DNA of 64,000 nt, from assembly GCA_017962565.1 (NCBI GenBank), contig JAGCVC010000018.1:1-64000 (forward strand), read 5' to 3'. Shown here piece after piece: positions 31,431 through 40,626 of the stretch. Made by a program: the position numbers and the translations under genes. A model generated the notes under the pieces. That model worked only from the letters and a program-made list of their open reading frames with translations, was not told the origin of the DNA and did no database searches. How positions within the stretch are numbered: the stretch's first letter is position 1; every line of letters starts with the position of its first letter. This stretch comes from Alphaproteobacteria bacterium. Lineage in GTDB: Bacteria; Pseudomonadota; Alphaproteobacteria; CAAHEQ01; UBA3637.

Positions 31431-32060
31431 TTATCTTGTTTTTTGTGGGAATAAGTGATCGTCATAGTATCTGACCGGCATATGGTCACCCATTGTTCTA
31501 TCTAACATAGAACCTGCAGTTTCTTCACGACCATTATTGTAATAATATGTTGACCCACCCGTTGTATAAGAAGTGCTCTGTGTGGAGCCTGTACTGACAC
31601 TGACGTTTGTACCATTGCTTGTTTTTCCGCCATTGATGCTGATTGAAGCATTAACTTGTGGACCCGGTGTTACAGGAATTTCGGTAGCCGGAGCTACTTG
31701 CGGAATCATCATACCGCCATTTGCAAAACCCAAGCCATTTCCTAATATAACAGGAACACCAATACTACGATTATAGCCGTAACCACCAACTACAACAACC
31801 TCTTGGTCTTGACTGTATTTAGCGTTTGCTATACCAACTTGACCATTTGTTATCATTGCGGTTTCTTGTAAATTTTCAACAGATTTTACCAATCTTTGGT
31901 TAGATGCGTTGTTAATTTGAGCAAACTTATTCTGATTTGCAATGAAGTTATCACCTGTTACCCAGATTTCTTCTCTTGTTCTTCCGGTTGTGCAACCAGT
32001 TGCAATAGCTAAAGCTCCAACTGTGTATACAAAACCAAGTACTTTTTTAATATTTTTCAT
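31431..32060 (-). CDS. Hypothetical lipoprotein, first gene of a pair (209 aa)
   Basis: The signal peptide ends in IATGC (Cys23), so it is a lipoprotein. The mature part has a helical segment (about 40-80), a glycine-rich centre with GGYGYNRSIGVPVILGNGLGFANGG split across 95-120, a Pro-rich linker and a Ser/Thr/Gly-rich tail (STGSTQSTSYTTGGST). The low-complexity tail suggests a surface or periplasmic location. I do not recognise it. Two possible promoters and a hairpin with a U-run precede it, so the pair may be attenuated. Confidence 0.75.
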   Translation of the reverse strand: MKNIKKVLGFVYTVGALAIATGCTTGRTREEIWVTGDNFIANQNKFAQINNASNQRLVKSVENLQETAMITNGQVGIANAKYSQDQEVVVVGGYGYNRSIGVPVILGNGLGFANGGMMIPQVAPATEIPVTPGPQVNASISINGGKTSNGTNVSVSTGSTQSTSYTTGGSTYYYNNGREETAGSMLDRTMGDHMPVRYYDDHLFPQKTR

Positions 32061-32099
32061 TTTATCCCTCTCAATAATTAATAGGTTTACGTTTAAACT

Positions 32100-32154
32100 A
32101 AAAAAAATAACAAAGTTTCAGATTTTTGGTTCTCCCGCCTATCTTTCGAACTTT
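32100..32154 (-). promoter_or_regulatory. Possible attenuator in the lipoprotein operon leader
   Basis: On the minus strand AAAGTT pairs with AACTTT and AGAT with ATCT around an AGGCGGGAGAACC core, followed by GTTA and eight T (32100-32107), about 40 bases before the ATG. It resembles a weak intrinsic terminator inside the leader. GTTC just upstream could pair with GAAC in the core as an alternative fold. Confidence 0.4.
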
Positions 32155-32162
32155 ATGGAACT

Positions 32163-32191
32163 AGTATATCATAACATTAACAAAAAGTAAA
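32163..32191 (-). promoter_or_regulatory. Promoter of the lipoprotein pair
   Basis: Minus strand TTTACT (32186-32191), 17-bp spacer, TATACT (32163-32168). A second possible promoter, TTGACA (32265-32270)-17-TAGTAA (32242-32247), lies upstream. Confidence 0.55.
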
Positions 32192-32278
32192 GAAAAATTT
32201 TCAATAAAAAAATACATATTTTCAATTAGTTAAATATTTATTTACTATGTTTGTACAAAAAGTTTGTCAAAAAATAAC

Positions 32279-32313
32279 GAATCGATTCGATTCTTTTTAC
32301 ATAAAAACGAATC
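32279..32313. other. Tandem GANTC cluster
   Basis: GAATCGATTCGATTC (32279-32293) is three GANTC sites head to tail, with a fourth at 32309-32313. The first part is also inside the 12-bp palindrome CGAATCGATTCG (32278-32289). It lies between the murA stop and the upstream lipoprotein promoter. Confidence 0.8.
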
Positions 32314-32331
32314 CTTATTTAGTGTCTTTGA

Positions 32332-33600
32332 TTATTCATCGATTTTTTCTTTTATGCGTTCGATATTTGCACCGCAACTGCGTAACTTTTCTTCCATGTG
32401 GTCATAACCGCGGTCCAAATGATAGATACGATTGACAATGGTTTCGCCTTTTGCGGCCAATCCGGCCAATACCAGTGCGGCTGAGGCACGTAAGTCCGAA
32501 GCCATAACTTGTGCACCGGACAGTTGATCAACACCCTTGATAATAGCTGTTCGACTGCCTTGCAAACGGATGTCAGCTCCCATACGTACCAATTCTTGCA
32601 CATGCATAAAGCGGTTTTCAAATATGTTTTCCGTGACGGTTGATGTGCCTTCCGCTAAACACATCAAAGCCATAATTTGGGCTTGAACGTCTGTCGGAAA
32701 GCCTGGAAATTCTTCTGTTGCTATGTCTGTTGCTTTTAATCGATTGCTGGATGCTTTGACAAACAGGCAATCATTTTTTTGGGAAATATTCAATCCCATA
32801 AGATTTAAAGAAAAGGCTATATTTTCTATCAAATCTAAACGCGCATTTTCAATATAAAGCTGTCCGCCAGTAATACCTGCGGCAATTGCATAGGTTGCAG
32901 CTTCAATTCTGTCCGGAATAACTGTATGTGACACGCCATGCAATTTTTCAACACCGTTAATTATCAAATGGGAAGTGCCTATTCCATCAATATTTGCACC
33001 CATTTTAACCAAACATTTTGCCAAATCCGTTACTTCCGGTTCTGCTGCCGCATTGATAATTTCGGTTGTGCCGTTGGCCAATACAGATGCCATTAAGGCG
33101 TTCATTGTGCCACCGACAGTTTTAATTTGAAAATAGATTTTATTACCTTGCGGTTTTCCGGAAGCCAAAACATATCCGCCCTCGATATCGATTTTAATTC
33201 CCAGTTGTTCCATGGCATATAGGTGCCGATCTACCGGACGTGTACCGATGGCGCAACCGCCCGGCAAAGAAACTCTGGCTTGATGAAAACGGGCGACCAA
33301 AGGACCAAGTACCCAAAAACTGGCACGCATTTTAGATACCAATTCATAAGGCGCCTCAAAACAGTTAATGTTATTTGCTTTAATACGTAAGGTATCACCT
33401 TCAAAAGAAACTTGTGCACCCAAATGTTCCAAAACCTTTGTCATTGTCCGAATATCAGACAAGTTTGGAACATCATGCAAAATAACTTCTTCTTCTGTTA
33501 ATAAAGATGCCGCCATCAAGGGCAATACGGCGTTTTTTGCGCCTTTGACACGAATGCGTCCGCTTAATGTGTTTCCCCCAATGATGCGAATTTTATCCAT
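32332..33600 (-). CDS. murA: UDP-N-acetylglucosamine 1-carboxyvinyltransferase
   Basis: A 422-residue EPSP-synthase-fold enzyme. It transfers enolpyruvate from PEP to UDP-GlcNAc, the first committed step of peptidoglycan synthesis, in the cytoplasm. The catalytic loop is [16 protein letters not shown] with Cys116, the residue attacked by fosfomycin, so the enzyme should be fosfomycin-sensitive. [16 protein letters not shown] (Lys22 site) and the C-terminal [15 protein letters not shown] are present. Its start overlaps the dtd stop, so pepA-dtd-murA form an operon. No clear terminator follows; a GANTC cluster lies directly downstream. Confidence 0.97.
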   Translation of the reverse strand: MDKIRIIGGNTLSGRIRVKGAKNAVLPLMAASLLTEEEVILHDVPNLSDIRTMTKVLEHLGAQVSFEGDTLRIKANNINCFEAPYELVSKMRASFWVLGPLVARFHQARVSLPGGCAIGTRPVDRHLYAMEQLGIKIDIEGGYVLASGKPQGNKIYFQIKTVGGTMNALMASVLANGTTEIINAAAEPEVTDLAKCLVKMGANIDGIGTSHLIINGVEKLHGVSHTVIPDRIEAATYAIAAGITGGQLYIENARLDLIENIAFSLNLMGLNISQKNDCLFVKASSNRLKATDIATEEFPGFPTDVQAQIMALMCLAEGTSTVTENIFENRFMHVQELVRMGADIRLQGSRTAIIKGVDQLSGAQVMASDLRASAALVLAGLAAKGETIVNRIYHLDRGYDHMEEKLRSCGANIERIKEKIDE

Positions 33601-34183
33601 TTTTTCTTTCCTTTTGTTGTTTGCGTAAGTTGATGTTACGCTTTAACATTTGTGCTTCTCGATTAAATTTTTCTAATTCTTTTTCCGATAATCCCAAATA
33701 ATTTTCTGGCTCTGTTTTGGGTGCGTTTTGTTTCATAATAACGTTTGGTGTTTCAATAATCATTGTTACCGGCCCGTCATTGATGATTTCGACCTTCATA
33801 TCCGTTTGAAAAATACCGGTTTCAACGGGAATATCGTATTTTTTTAACGCTTCAATAAACTTTTCGTATAGTTGATTTGCAATTTTAGGATGGGCTGCGT
33901 CTGTAAAAGACGGTCTGCGCCCTTTTTCACAATTACCGTAAAGAGTGAATTGAGAAATAACCAAAGCAGCACCATTAATATCTTTTAATGACAAATTCAT
34001 TTTGGCGTTTTCATCTTCAAATATACGCAGATGAGCGATCTTTTCTGCCAACCATTCGACTTGTTTTTCACCATCGTTTTGACCGACACCTAATAATATA
34101 TTGAATCCTTTGCCGATTTTACCGACAATTTTTCCATCAACGCTGACGGATGAAGACAAAACTCTTTGAACTACTGCACGCAT
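33593..34183 (-). CDS. dtd: D-aminoacyl-tRNA deacylase with C-terminal extension
   Basis: Residues 1-147 are a Dtd protein: [18 protein letters not shown], the SQFTLYGN motif with the active Thr, KGRRPSF and the cross-subunit Gly-Pro loop as NDGPVT (family mostly NSGPVT or NDGPFT). It removes D-amino acids wrongly attached to tRNA. A further 48 basic residues ([14 protein letters not shown] and following, ending KQQKERKNG) exceed the usual 145-residue length and may bind RNA. TAATG couples it to pepA, and it overlaps murA by 8 bases. Confidence 0.93.
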   Translation of the reverse strand: MRAVVQRVLSSSVSVDGKIVGKIGKGFNILLGVGQNDGEKQVEWLAEKIAHLRIFEDENAKMNLSLKDINGAALVISQFTLYGNCEKGRRPSFTDAAHPKIANQLYEKFIEALKKYDIPVETGIFQTDMKVEIINDGPVTMIIETPNVIMKQNAPKTEPENYLGLSEKELEKFNREAQMLKRNINLRKQQKERKNG

Positions 34184-35619
34184 TATTCTTTATCCAAAAC
34201 AACTTGAGTTAATAAAGCAACGCCAAAACCGGTTGCACCTTTGGGTGCTAATGGTTTGTCCGCGTCATTCCAACAAACAGAAGCCATATCAATGTGTGCC
34301 CATGGCGTATCTTTTTTGATAAACTTTTTCAAGAAAGTTGCTGCCATAGCAGAACCGGCCGCTCCGTTGCCGCCAATATTTGTCATATCAGCAATATTGG
34401 ATTTGAGCATTTTTTCATAGGCCGGACTTAACGGCAATTCCCATACTTTATCTTGTGTTTTTGCACCTGCACTTGAAACAAGCGTGCGCAATCTGTCATC
34501 ATTTGTAAATAATCCGGCATATTCATCGGCAAATACATAACGCATAACACCGGTTAATGTTGCAATATCGATAATTTCAGACGGTTTATAATTTTCTTGC
34601 CCGTACCAAAGAGCATCAGCCAAGATTAAACGACCTTCCGCATCTGTATTGCCGACTTCTACTGTTTGACCGGACATACTTTGCCATACATCATCAACGT
34701 GTTGCGCTGTTGAAGAAAGCATATTTTCAACCAAAGGTACGATACCAACAACATTTTGCTTTACCCCGATTTTCGATAAAGCCAAAATCGTTCCGACAAC
34801 TGCCGCACCACCGGACATATCATATTTCATGTGTGTTAATCCCGAGGCAGGTTTCAAATTCATACCACCACTGTCATAGCAAACACCTTTGCCGACTAAA
34901 ACGGTCGGTTGGTCATTTTTTTTGCCATTCATATATTCCATAACTAAAAGATAAGGTTCTTTGGCGGCACCGGCAGCAACATTTAAAAGCAGATTCATAT
35001 TTAATTTTTCCATCTGCTTTTTATCCAAAACATTGATTTTAACGTTGGATAATTTCATTTCTTTGACGGCTTCGACAAAATCGGCCGGTGAAAGCATATT
35101 GGCTGGTTCGGAAATCAAATCGCGCGCTTCAAAAATACCATCCATGACTGCAAAAAGCGGTTGAAAAGCTTTTTCATCATCGGATGCAGTTTTACTGACA
35201 ACTTCAATTGTGTGTTCATCTGTTTTTTCGGATTTATATTCATCGAAACAATAAGAGCCTAATCCCAATCCGTAAGCCAAATGAGCAGCTGGCGTTGCTG
35301 TTTTTGTTTTATCATGTCCCAAACCGCAGGCACAGACAGAAACTGTTTTTTGAGGTAATGTTTTAATGAAACCGGCAATTTTTCCACCTAATTCTTGTAA
35401 AGATAAATCCAGATTAGATTCATCTTTTTTACCTGCACCGAATAAATAAGTCAAAAAACCATCCATCATAAAAGATACCATTTGACCGGCTTTACCTTCA
35501 AATTGATACGCTTTAATTGCTTTTGAATCAAAGTCGCTTGATAATTTTTGCCCTTCAAATATCGGGATAATCAAAACAGATGTTTTGTTTTGTGCCGGTG
35601 TTATAAATTCGATTTTCAT
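34183..35619 (-). CDS. Leucyl aminopeptidase, M17 family
   Basis: A 478-residue cytosolic aminopeptidase of the PepA/PepB type. The metal-binding domain shows [26 protein letters not shown] and [17 protein letters not shown], the family signature; the C-terminal domain ends [14 protein letters not shown] and [12 protein letters not shown]. It trims N-terminal residues from peptides, which fits with the peptide importer in this window. The start at 35619 follows AGAGGAAAT; a longer in-frame reading has no ribosome site and would overlap the divergent promoter. It heads the pepA-dtd-murA operon. Confidence 0.94.
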   Translation of the reverse strand: MKIEFITPAQNKTSVLIIPIFEGQKLSSDFDSKAIKAYQFEGKAGQMVSFMMDGFLTYLFGAGKKDESNLDLSLQELGGKIAGFIKTLPQKTVSVCACGLGHDKTKTATPAAHLAYGLGLGSYCFDEYKSEKTDEHTIEVVSKTASDDEKAFQPLFAVMDGIFEARDLISEPANMLSPADFVEAVKEMKLSNVKINVLDKKQMEKLNMNLLLNVAAGAAKEPYLLVMEYMNGKKNDQPTVLVGKGVCYDSGGMNLKPASGLTHMKYDMSGGAAVVGTILALSKIGVKQNVVGIVPLVENMLSSTAQHVDDVWQSMSGQTVEVGNTDAEGRLILADALWYGQENYKPSEIIDIATLTGVMRYVFADEYAGLFTNDDRLRTLVSSAGAKTQDKVWELPLSPAYEKMLKSNIADMTNIGGNGAAGSAMAATFLKKFIKKDTPWAHIDMASVCWNDADKPLAPKGATGFGVALLTQVVLDKE

Positions 35620-35629
35620 ATTTCCTCTC

Positions 35630-35658
35630 TTGTTTTTTTGTTCGTAGTTTGTTATGCT
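35630..35658 (+). promoter_or_regulatory. Predicted promoter of the HAD hydrolase gene
   Basis: TTGTTT (35630-35635), 17-bp spacer, TATGCT (35653-35658); start near 35666. Only moderate match. Confidence 0.4.
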
Positions 35659-35679
35659 GACAGACAGTTTAATCAAAGA

Positions 35680-36381
35680 ATGAATGAAATTCAAATGAAA
35701 AATTTAATTTTACAAGATTCTATTTCTTTTCCCGACATTAATCTTGATGGCGTAAAGGGTGTTTTAATCGATTTGGATGATACGCTTTATTTTTATAAGC
35801 AGGCACATGAAAAGGCTTTTCGGTCTATGTATGATAAAGTAATAACGTCCCTTTGCAAAATATCTTTTCAACAATTTGTGAAACAAATAGAAGATATTTG
35901 GCAAGACTTTTATAAAGATTTCGGTGCTACGGTTTTTACACACAACAGAATGGTTACTTTTCAACGATTTGCCGAAAAAAATAATATTAAAAAGCCTTAT
36001 ATTGTGGCAGAACGGATGCAACGCATATACTTTGATTCGTTCATGAAAACTTTAAAAACACAAGGTCCAGCATTACAAGCAAAAGAGTTTTTAAAAAAAT
36101 GCAAAGAACAAAAAATCCCTGTCTGTTTGGTAACAGATATGTACGCCATAATACAAGTAAGAAAATTAAAGTCTTTAGGTTTGACAAATTATGTGGATTT
36201 AATGGTGTCAAATGATGAAGTGGGATCAGATAAGCCAAATCCTAAAATGTTTAAACGTGCTTTGCAAAAATTAAATTTAAAACCAAAAGATGTTATTATG
36301 GTCGGCAACGATCTTGAAAGAGATATTGAAGGAGCAAGAAAATTGGGTATTTCAACTTATCAAGTTGTTGTACACAAATAA
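35680..36381 (+). CDS. HAD-family hydrolase
   Basis: A 233-residue haloacid dehalogenase-like protein. Motif I is LIDLDDTLYFYK (the two Asp of DxD are nucleophile and acid), motif II is VCLVTDMYA, motif III has Lys in GSDKPNPKMF, and motif IV is VMVGNDLERDIEGA. The helical cap lies between about 30 and 105. It most resembles phosphatases that act on small phosphates such as phosphoglycolate or sugar phosphates, but the substrate is open. The start is uncertain: 35680 has only a weak AAAGA site; 35695 is an alternative. Confidence 0.85.
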   Translation: MNEIQMKNLILQDSISFPDINLDGVKGVLIDLDDTLYFYKQAHEKAFRSMYDKVITSLCKISFQQFVKQIEDIWQDFYKDFGATVFTHNRMVTFQRFAEKNNIKKPYIVAERMQRIYFDSFMKTLKTQGPALQAKEFLKKCKEQKIPVCLVTDMYAIIQVRKLKSLGLTNYVDLMVSNDEVGSDKPNPKMFKRALQKLNLKPKDVIMVGNDLERDIEGARKLGISTYQVVVHK

Positions 36382-36384
36382 TTC

Positions 36385-36413
36385 TTGTCAAGTTAAATAA
36401 AAATTGCTATTTT
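36385..36413 (+). promoter_or_regulatory. Promoter of the PBP1A gene
   Basis: TTGTCA (36385-36390), 17-bp spacer, TATTTT (36408-36413). The predicted start coincides with the ATG at 36421; there is no Shine-Dalgarno, so the message is probably leaderless. Confidence 0.55.
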
Positions 36414-36420
36414 AACCATT

Positions 36421-38844
36421 ATGAAAAGACATTTTTTTGTATCTTTATTGGCTTCTATTGCCGGTTGGTTGTTTTTATGTGCGTTTCTTGTTTTGGGAAC
36501 CGCCTTTTTCGTAATTGTTTATTATACACAGCAATTGCCTGATTATAAACAACTTGCAAAGTATGAACCGATTATTACAACCCGTTTTTATGCGTCTGAC
36601 GGACAGTTGTTGGCTGAATATGCTTCTGAAAAACGTATTTTTGTTCCGGTTACATCTATTCCAAAACTTGTTATTAATGCATTTTTGTCAGCAGAAGATA
36701 AAAACTTTTATAAACATAACGGTATAGATTACGCAGGTATTGTGCGTGCCGTTTTATCCAATATTAAAAACAGAGGAAGCGGAAAACGATTGGTTGGCGC
36801 TTCTACAATTACACAACAGGTTGCAAAGAATTTCTTTTTGTCTTCCGAAATGAGTTTTTCACGTAAAATCAAAGAAGCTTTATTAGCACGTCGAATCGAA
36901 CAGACTTTTGATAAAGATCATATATTGGAATTGTATATGAACGAAATTTATTTAGGAAGGCGTTCTTATGGCGTTGCGTCTGCCGGTTTAATGTATTTTG
37001 ATAAATCTTTGGATGAATTAACGTTAGCAGAAGCTGCTTTTTTGGCTGCACTACCGAAAGGACCGAACAATTACGATCCTGATAAGAAATACAAAGCTGC
37101 TTTTGACCGTCGTAATTACGTGTTGGACAGAATGTATGAAAACGGCTATGCAACGGCAGAAGAAGTCGAAAAAGCAAAAAAAGAGCCCATCAATGCAGTG
37201 CATCGTGAATTAAATGATACAGTAAAAAATGCAGATTATTATAATGAAGAAATTCGCCGCTTTATAGAACAAAAATACGGTGAAAATATATTAAAGCAGG
37301 GTGGTTTATCGGTCAGAACTTCATTGGATCCGAAATTGCAAAATATTGCGGTAGATGTTTTGGAAAAAGGATTGTTCGAATACGATAAACGGCATGGTTA
37401 TCGCGGTGTCGCTGATCATATTGATGATATGGAAAATTGGCAAAAAAAATTATCTGAACACCAGATGCCGGAGTATTTCCCGGCTTCATGGAATAAAGCC
37501 GTCGTGTTAGAAATTTCAGAGGATGCGGCAACTATCGGTTTGACGGATGGTTCGCAAGGTCTAATTCTACTCGATACGATAAAATGGGCGCGTAAATGGA
37601 TGGAAAATCAACGTGTTTCGGATGAAGAAGTTGATGAAATTACAGACGTAATGAACGTTGGTGATATAATATATGTATCTGAACGAAAGAAAACGGATGA
37701 AGGGATTTTATATTCTTTACAACAGTATCCGGAAGTGAACGGAGCCGTTATTGCTTTAGATCCTCATACGGGGCGTATTTTGGCTATGGCAGGGGGGATT
37801 TCTTATGCAAAATCTCAATTCAACCGTGCGGTTCAAGCATATCGTCAACCGGGGTCGTCTTTTAAACCGTTTGTTTATTTAACGGCTTTGGATAGTGGCT
37901 TTACACCATCCACCTTAATTTTGGATGCTCCGATGGTGGTGGATCAAGGTCCCGGTTTGGAAAAATGGAAACCGAAAAACTATACCAACATTTTCTATGG
38001 TCCTTCAACTTTGCGCACGGGAATTGAAAAATCCAGAAATTTAATGACGGTTCGTTTGGCTCAAACAGTTGGAATTGAAAAGACGGTCGAATATGCTAAA
38101 AAATTTGGTATTTCGGATAATTTAATGCCTGTTTTGGCTATGTCCTTGGGTTCCGGAGAAACAACATTACTAAAATTGACATTGGCTTATGGTATGTTGG
38201 TCAATGGCGGTAAAAAAATAACGGCAAATTTAATCGATCGTATTCAAGATCGAACAGGAAAAACAATTTATAAACATGACAATCGTCCTTGTCCTAATTG
38301 TCAGGGAGAAGACGCTACAAGTGCTGAAGTTCCTCAAATAGAAGATACCAGAGAACAAATTCAAGATCCTATCAGTGCTTATCAAATGGTGAATATTATG
38401 ACGGGGGTTGTCGAACGTGGTACGGGAAAGATTGCTCAAACGGTTAAAAGAACGTTGGCCGGAAAAAGCGGAACCAGTAATGACAGTTTTGATACTTGGT
38501 TTATCGGTTTTTCACCTGACTTGGTTGTTGGTGTTTTTGTCGGGTTTGATAATCCGCAAACATTGGGACCGCATGACACAGGATCGGTTGTTGCTGCACC
38601 TATTTTCCGTGACTTTATGTTGGCAGCATTAAAAGACAAACCAGATATTCCTTTCCGTCTTCCGGAAGGTGTACGTATGGTACGCGTTGATGCAAAAACA
38701 GGAAAACCGGCAAAAGTCGGAACAAAAGATGCTATTTGGGAAGCGTTCAGAAAAGAAACAAACGTCAATGAACAAACACCCGTTATTGGACAAGATGTTA
38801 TTATGACACCGGAAGAAGAACCGGATTTGGGAGGACTGTATTAA
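36421..38844 (+). CDS. mrcA: Penicillin-binding protein 1A
   Basis: An 807-residue class A PBP. A single membrane anchor (about 12-37) is followed by the glycosyltransferase domain (SAEDKNFYKHNGIDYAGI, GASTITQQVAKNFFLS, EIYLGRRSYG) and an OB-like linker region, then the transpeptidase domain with SxxK in RQPGSSFKPF, SRN in EKSRNLM and KSGTS. It polymerises and cross-links peptidoglycan at the inner membrane. The gene at the far end of the window encodes an LpoA-like lipoprotein, which activates PBP1A in gammaproteobacteria; such a pairing here is inference. It overlaps prfB by one base. Confidence 0.96.
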   Translation: MKRHFFVSLLASIAGWLFLCAFLVLGTAFFVIVYYTQQLPDYKQLAKYEPIITTRFYASDGQLLAEYASEKRIFVPVTSIPKLVINAFLSAEDKNFYKHNGIDYAGIVRAVLSNIKNRGSGKRLVGASTITQQVAKNFFLSSEMSFSRKIKEALLARRIEQTFDKDHILELYMNEIYLGRRSYGVASAGLMYFDKSLDELTLAEAAFLAALPKGPNNYDPDKKYKAAFDRRNYVLDRMYENGYATAEEVEKAKKEPINAVHRELNDTVKNADYYNEEIRRFIEQKYGENILKQGGLSVRTSLDPKLQNIAVDVLEKGLFEYDKRHGYRGVADHIDDMENWQKKLSEHQMPEYFPASWNKAVVLEISEDAATIGLTDGSQGLILLDTIKWARKWMENQRVSDEEVDEITDVMNVGDIIYVSERKKTDEGILYSLQQYPEVNGAVIALDPHTGRILAMAGGISYAKSQFNRAVQAYRQPGSSFKPFVYLTALDSGFTPSTLILDAPMVVDQGPGLEKWKPKNYTNIFYGPSTLRTGIEKSRNLMTVRLAQTVGIEKTVEYAKKFGISDNLMPVLAMSLGSGETTLLKLTLAYGMLVNGGKKITANLIDRIQDRTGKTIYKHDNRPCPNCQGEDATSAEVPQIEDTREQIQDPISAYQMVNIMTGVVERGTGKIAQTVKRTLAGKSGTSNDSFDTWFIGFSPDLVVGVFVGFDNPQTLGPHDTGSVVAAPIFRDFMLAALKDKPDIPFRLPEGVRMVRVDAKTGKPAKVGTKDAIWEAFRKETNVNEQTPVIGQDVIMTPEEEPDLGGLY

Positions 38845-39957
38845 TGCAGGCAGAGCAAGAGAATATCAAACGAACTATCGAGCAATCATTGGATTTGCTC
38901 AGGAGGCGTCTTTGACTGGGATAATGCACTTTATCGCCAATCGGAATTAGAAAGCCTGACATCTGATCCGAACCTTTGGGATGATGCCCCGAAGGCACAG
39001 AAATTAATGACAGAAAAAAATAAATTGGATGCGGCTATTGAAGCGGTAAGATCTTTTGAAACACGCTTGAAAGATTGTTGTGATTTAATTGAACTGGCTG
39101 AAATGGAAGAGGATGAAAACGTTTTAAAAGAGTCATCTGCATCTTTGGAAAATCTGCAAAAAGAAGTGGCTCAAAAAGAATTGGAAAGCTTGCTTTCCGG
39201 AGAAGCTGACGGAAATGATACATTTTTGGAAATTCATCCGGGTGCCGGTGGAACAGAAGCACAAGATTGGGCTCAAATGTTACTCAGAATGTACACATTT
39301 TGGGGAAATAAACACGGCTATCAAGTGGAAGAAATGGAAGTTACGGCCGGTGAAGAAGCTGGCATAAAGTCAGCCATTATTAAAATAAAAGGTAATAATG
39401 CTTACGGTTGGTTGAAAACTGAAAGCGGAGTGCATCGGTTGGTCAGAATTTCTCCGTTTGATGCAAATGCCCGTCGTCATACCAGTTTTGCTTCCGTTTG
39501 GGTTTATCCGGTTGTTGATGACAGTATCCAAGTGGATATAGATCCGTCTGATTGCCGAATTGATACATATCGTGCTTCGGGTGCGGGGGGACAGCACGTA
39601 AACAGAACCGATAGTGCCGTTCGTATTACACACTTACCGACCGGTATTGTTGTGCAATGTCAAAATCAGCGTAGTCAGTTTGCTAATAGAGATGAAGCTT
39701 GGAGTATGTTACGTGCGCGTTTATATGAATTGGAATTACAAAAAAGACGTGAAAAGACGCAAGCCGTTGAAGCTTCAAAATCTGAAATTGGTTGGGGGTA
39801 TCAAATCCGTTCTTATGTTTTGCAACCCTATCAGTTAGTGAAGGATTTACGGACAGAAGCGGAAACCTCTGATACGTCGGGTGTTTTGGATGGGGATATT
39901 GATTTATTTTTAAATGCGTCGTTGGCAGCGGGATTAGAAAACCAATCTGAAAAATAA
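38844..39957 (+). CDS. prfB: Peptide chain release factor 2, with programmed +1 frameshift
   Basis: RF2 reads UGA and UAA stops. The gene starts at ATG 38844 and runs 23 codons to an in-frame TGA at 38913-38915. A +1 slip on CTT (38910-38912) continues in the next frame at GAC (38914) with [20 protein letters not shown] and on to the stop at 39957, giving about 370 residues. The later part has the SPF tripeptide ([17 protein letters not shown]) and the catalytic GGQ ([16 protein letters not shown]). AGGAGG lies 3 bases before the slippery codon, as in the classic autoregulatory site. A caller that ignores the shift would begin wrongly at 39007. Confidence 0.96.
38901..38916 (+). promoter_or_regulatory. 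prfB programmed frameshift site
   Basis: AGGAGG-CGT-CTT-TGA-C: internal Shine-Dalgarno, spacing of three, CTT slippery codon and a UGAC stop. When RF2 is scarce, the ribosome slips +1. Confidence 0.95.
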
Positions 39958-39970
39958 AGGAGAGAGAAAA

Positions 39971-40624
39971 ATGGAATTTGCATTATTTAAAAAAACACGG
40001 GAACTAGATAATAAAATAACAGAGTTTTTGGATAATATTTCAGAGGCCGGTTTGGTTTATGCTCGTGCTATTTCTTTATATTTGGAACAGGGGGCAAGTG
40101 AAGAATTTACCCAGAAGCGTCAGGAAGTTAGTGCGTTCGAAAGCAGAAATGATCAACTGCGCAGAGATGTAGAAGCCGAACTTTATGAACATACTTTATT
40201 ACCGGATTCTCGTGCGGATGTGTTGCATTTGTTGGAAAATGTGGATCGAGTTATCAATAAATACGAAAGTAATTTATATATGTACACAATAGAACAGCCG
40301 GTTATTCCAAAAGAATTTCACGCGCAAATAAAACAGTTGGTTCAAACGGTTTTAGATTGTGTCGAAGCATTGGTTGTGTCAGCACGTAGTTTTTTTGCTA
40401 TGAACGGAGAAATTAAAAATTCTTTACATAAAGTGATGTTTTTTGAAAAACAAGCGGATCAGCAAGGAACCGCATTAAAGACAGCTTTTTTTGAACAAAA
40501 AAAATTAGAATTAGCGCATAAACGTCAATTACAAGATTTTGAAATGGCAACGGAACAAATATCCGATTTTGCGGAAGACGTTGCCGACAGCTTAACTATC
40601 GTTTCTGTTAAAAGGTCATTTTAA
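39971..40624 (+). CDS. DUF47 / PhoU-like phosphate transport regulator
   Basis: A 217-residue all-helical protein of the DUF47 (TIGR00153) family, which resembles PhoU. Seen are the opening FALFKKTRELDNKITEFLD, the middle ESRNDQLRRDVEAELYEHTLLPDSRADVLHLLENVDRV (quoted here only as ESRNDQLRRDVE and LPDSRADVLHLLE) and the Glu/Asp metal-ligand pattern. In many bacteria this gene sits before a PiT permease and controls phosphate uptake. Here the permease follows 2 bases later, and AAAGGAGAG gives a very strong ribosome site. Confidence 0.9.
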   Translation: MEFALFKKTRELDNKITEFLDNISEAGLVYARAISLYLEQGASEEFTQKRQEVSAFESRNDQLRRDVEAELYEHTLLPDSRADVLHLLENVDRVINKYESNLYMYTIEQPVIPKEFHAQIKQLVQTVLDCVEALVVSARSFFAMNGEIKNSLHKVMFFEKQADQQGTALKTAFFEQKKLELAHKRQLQDFEMATEQISDFAEDVADSLTIVSVKRSF

Positions 40625-40626
40625 AA

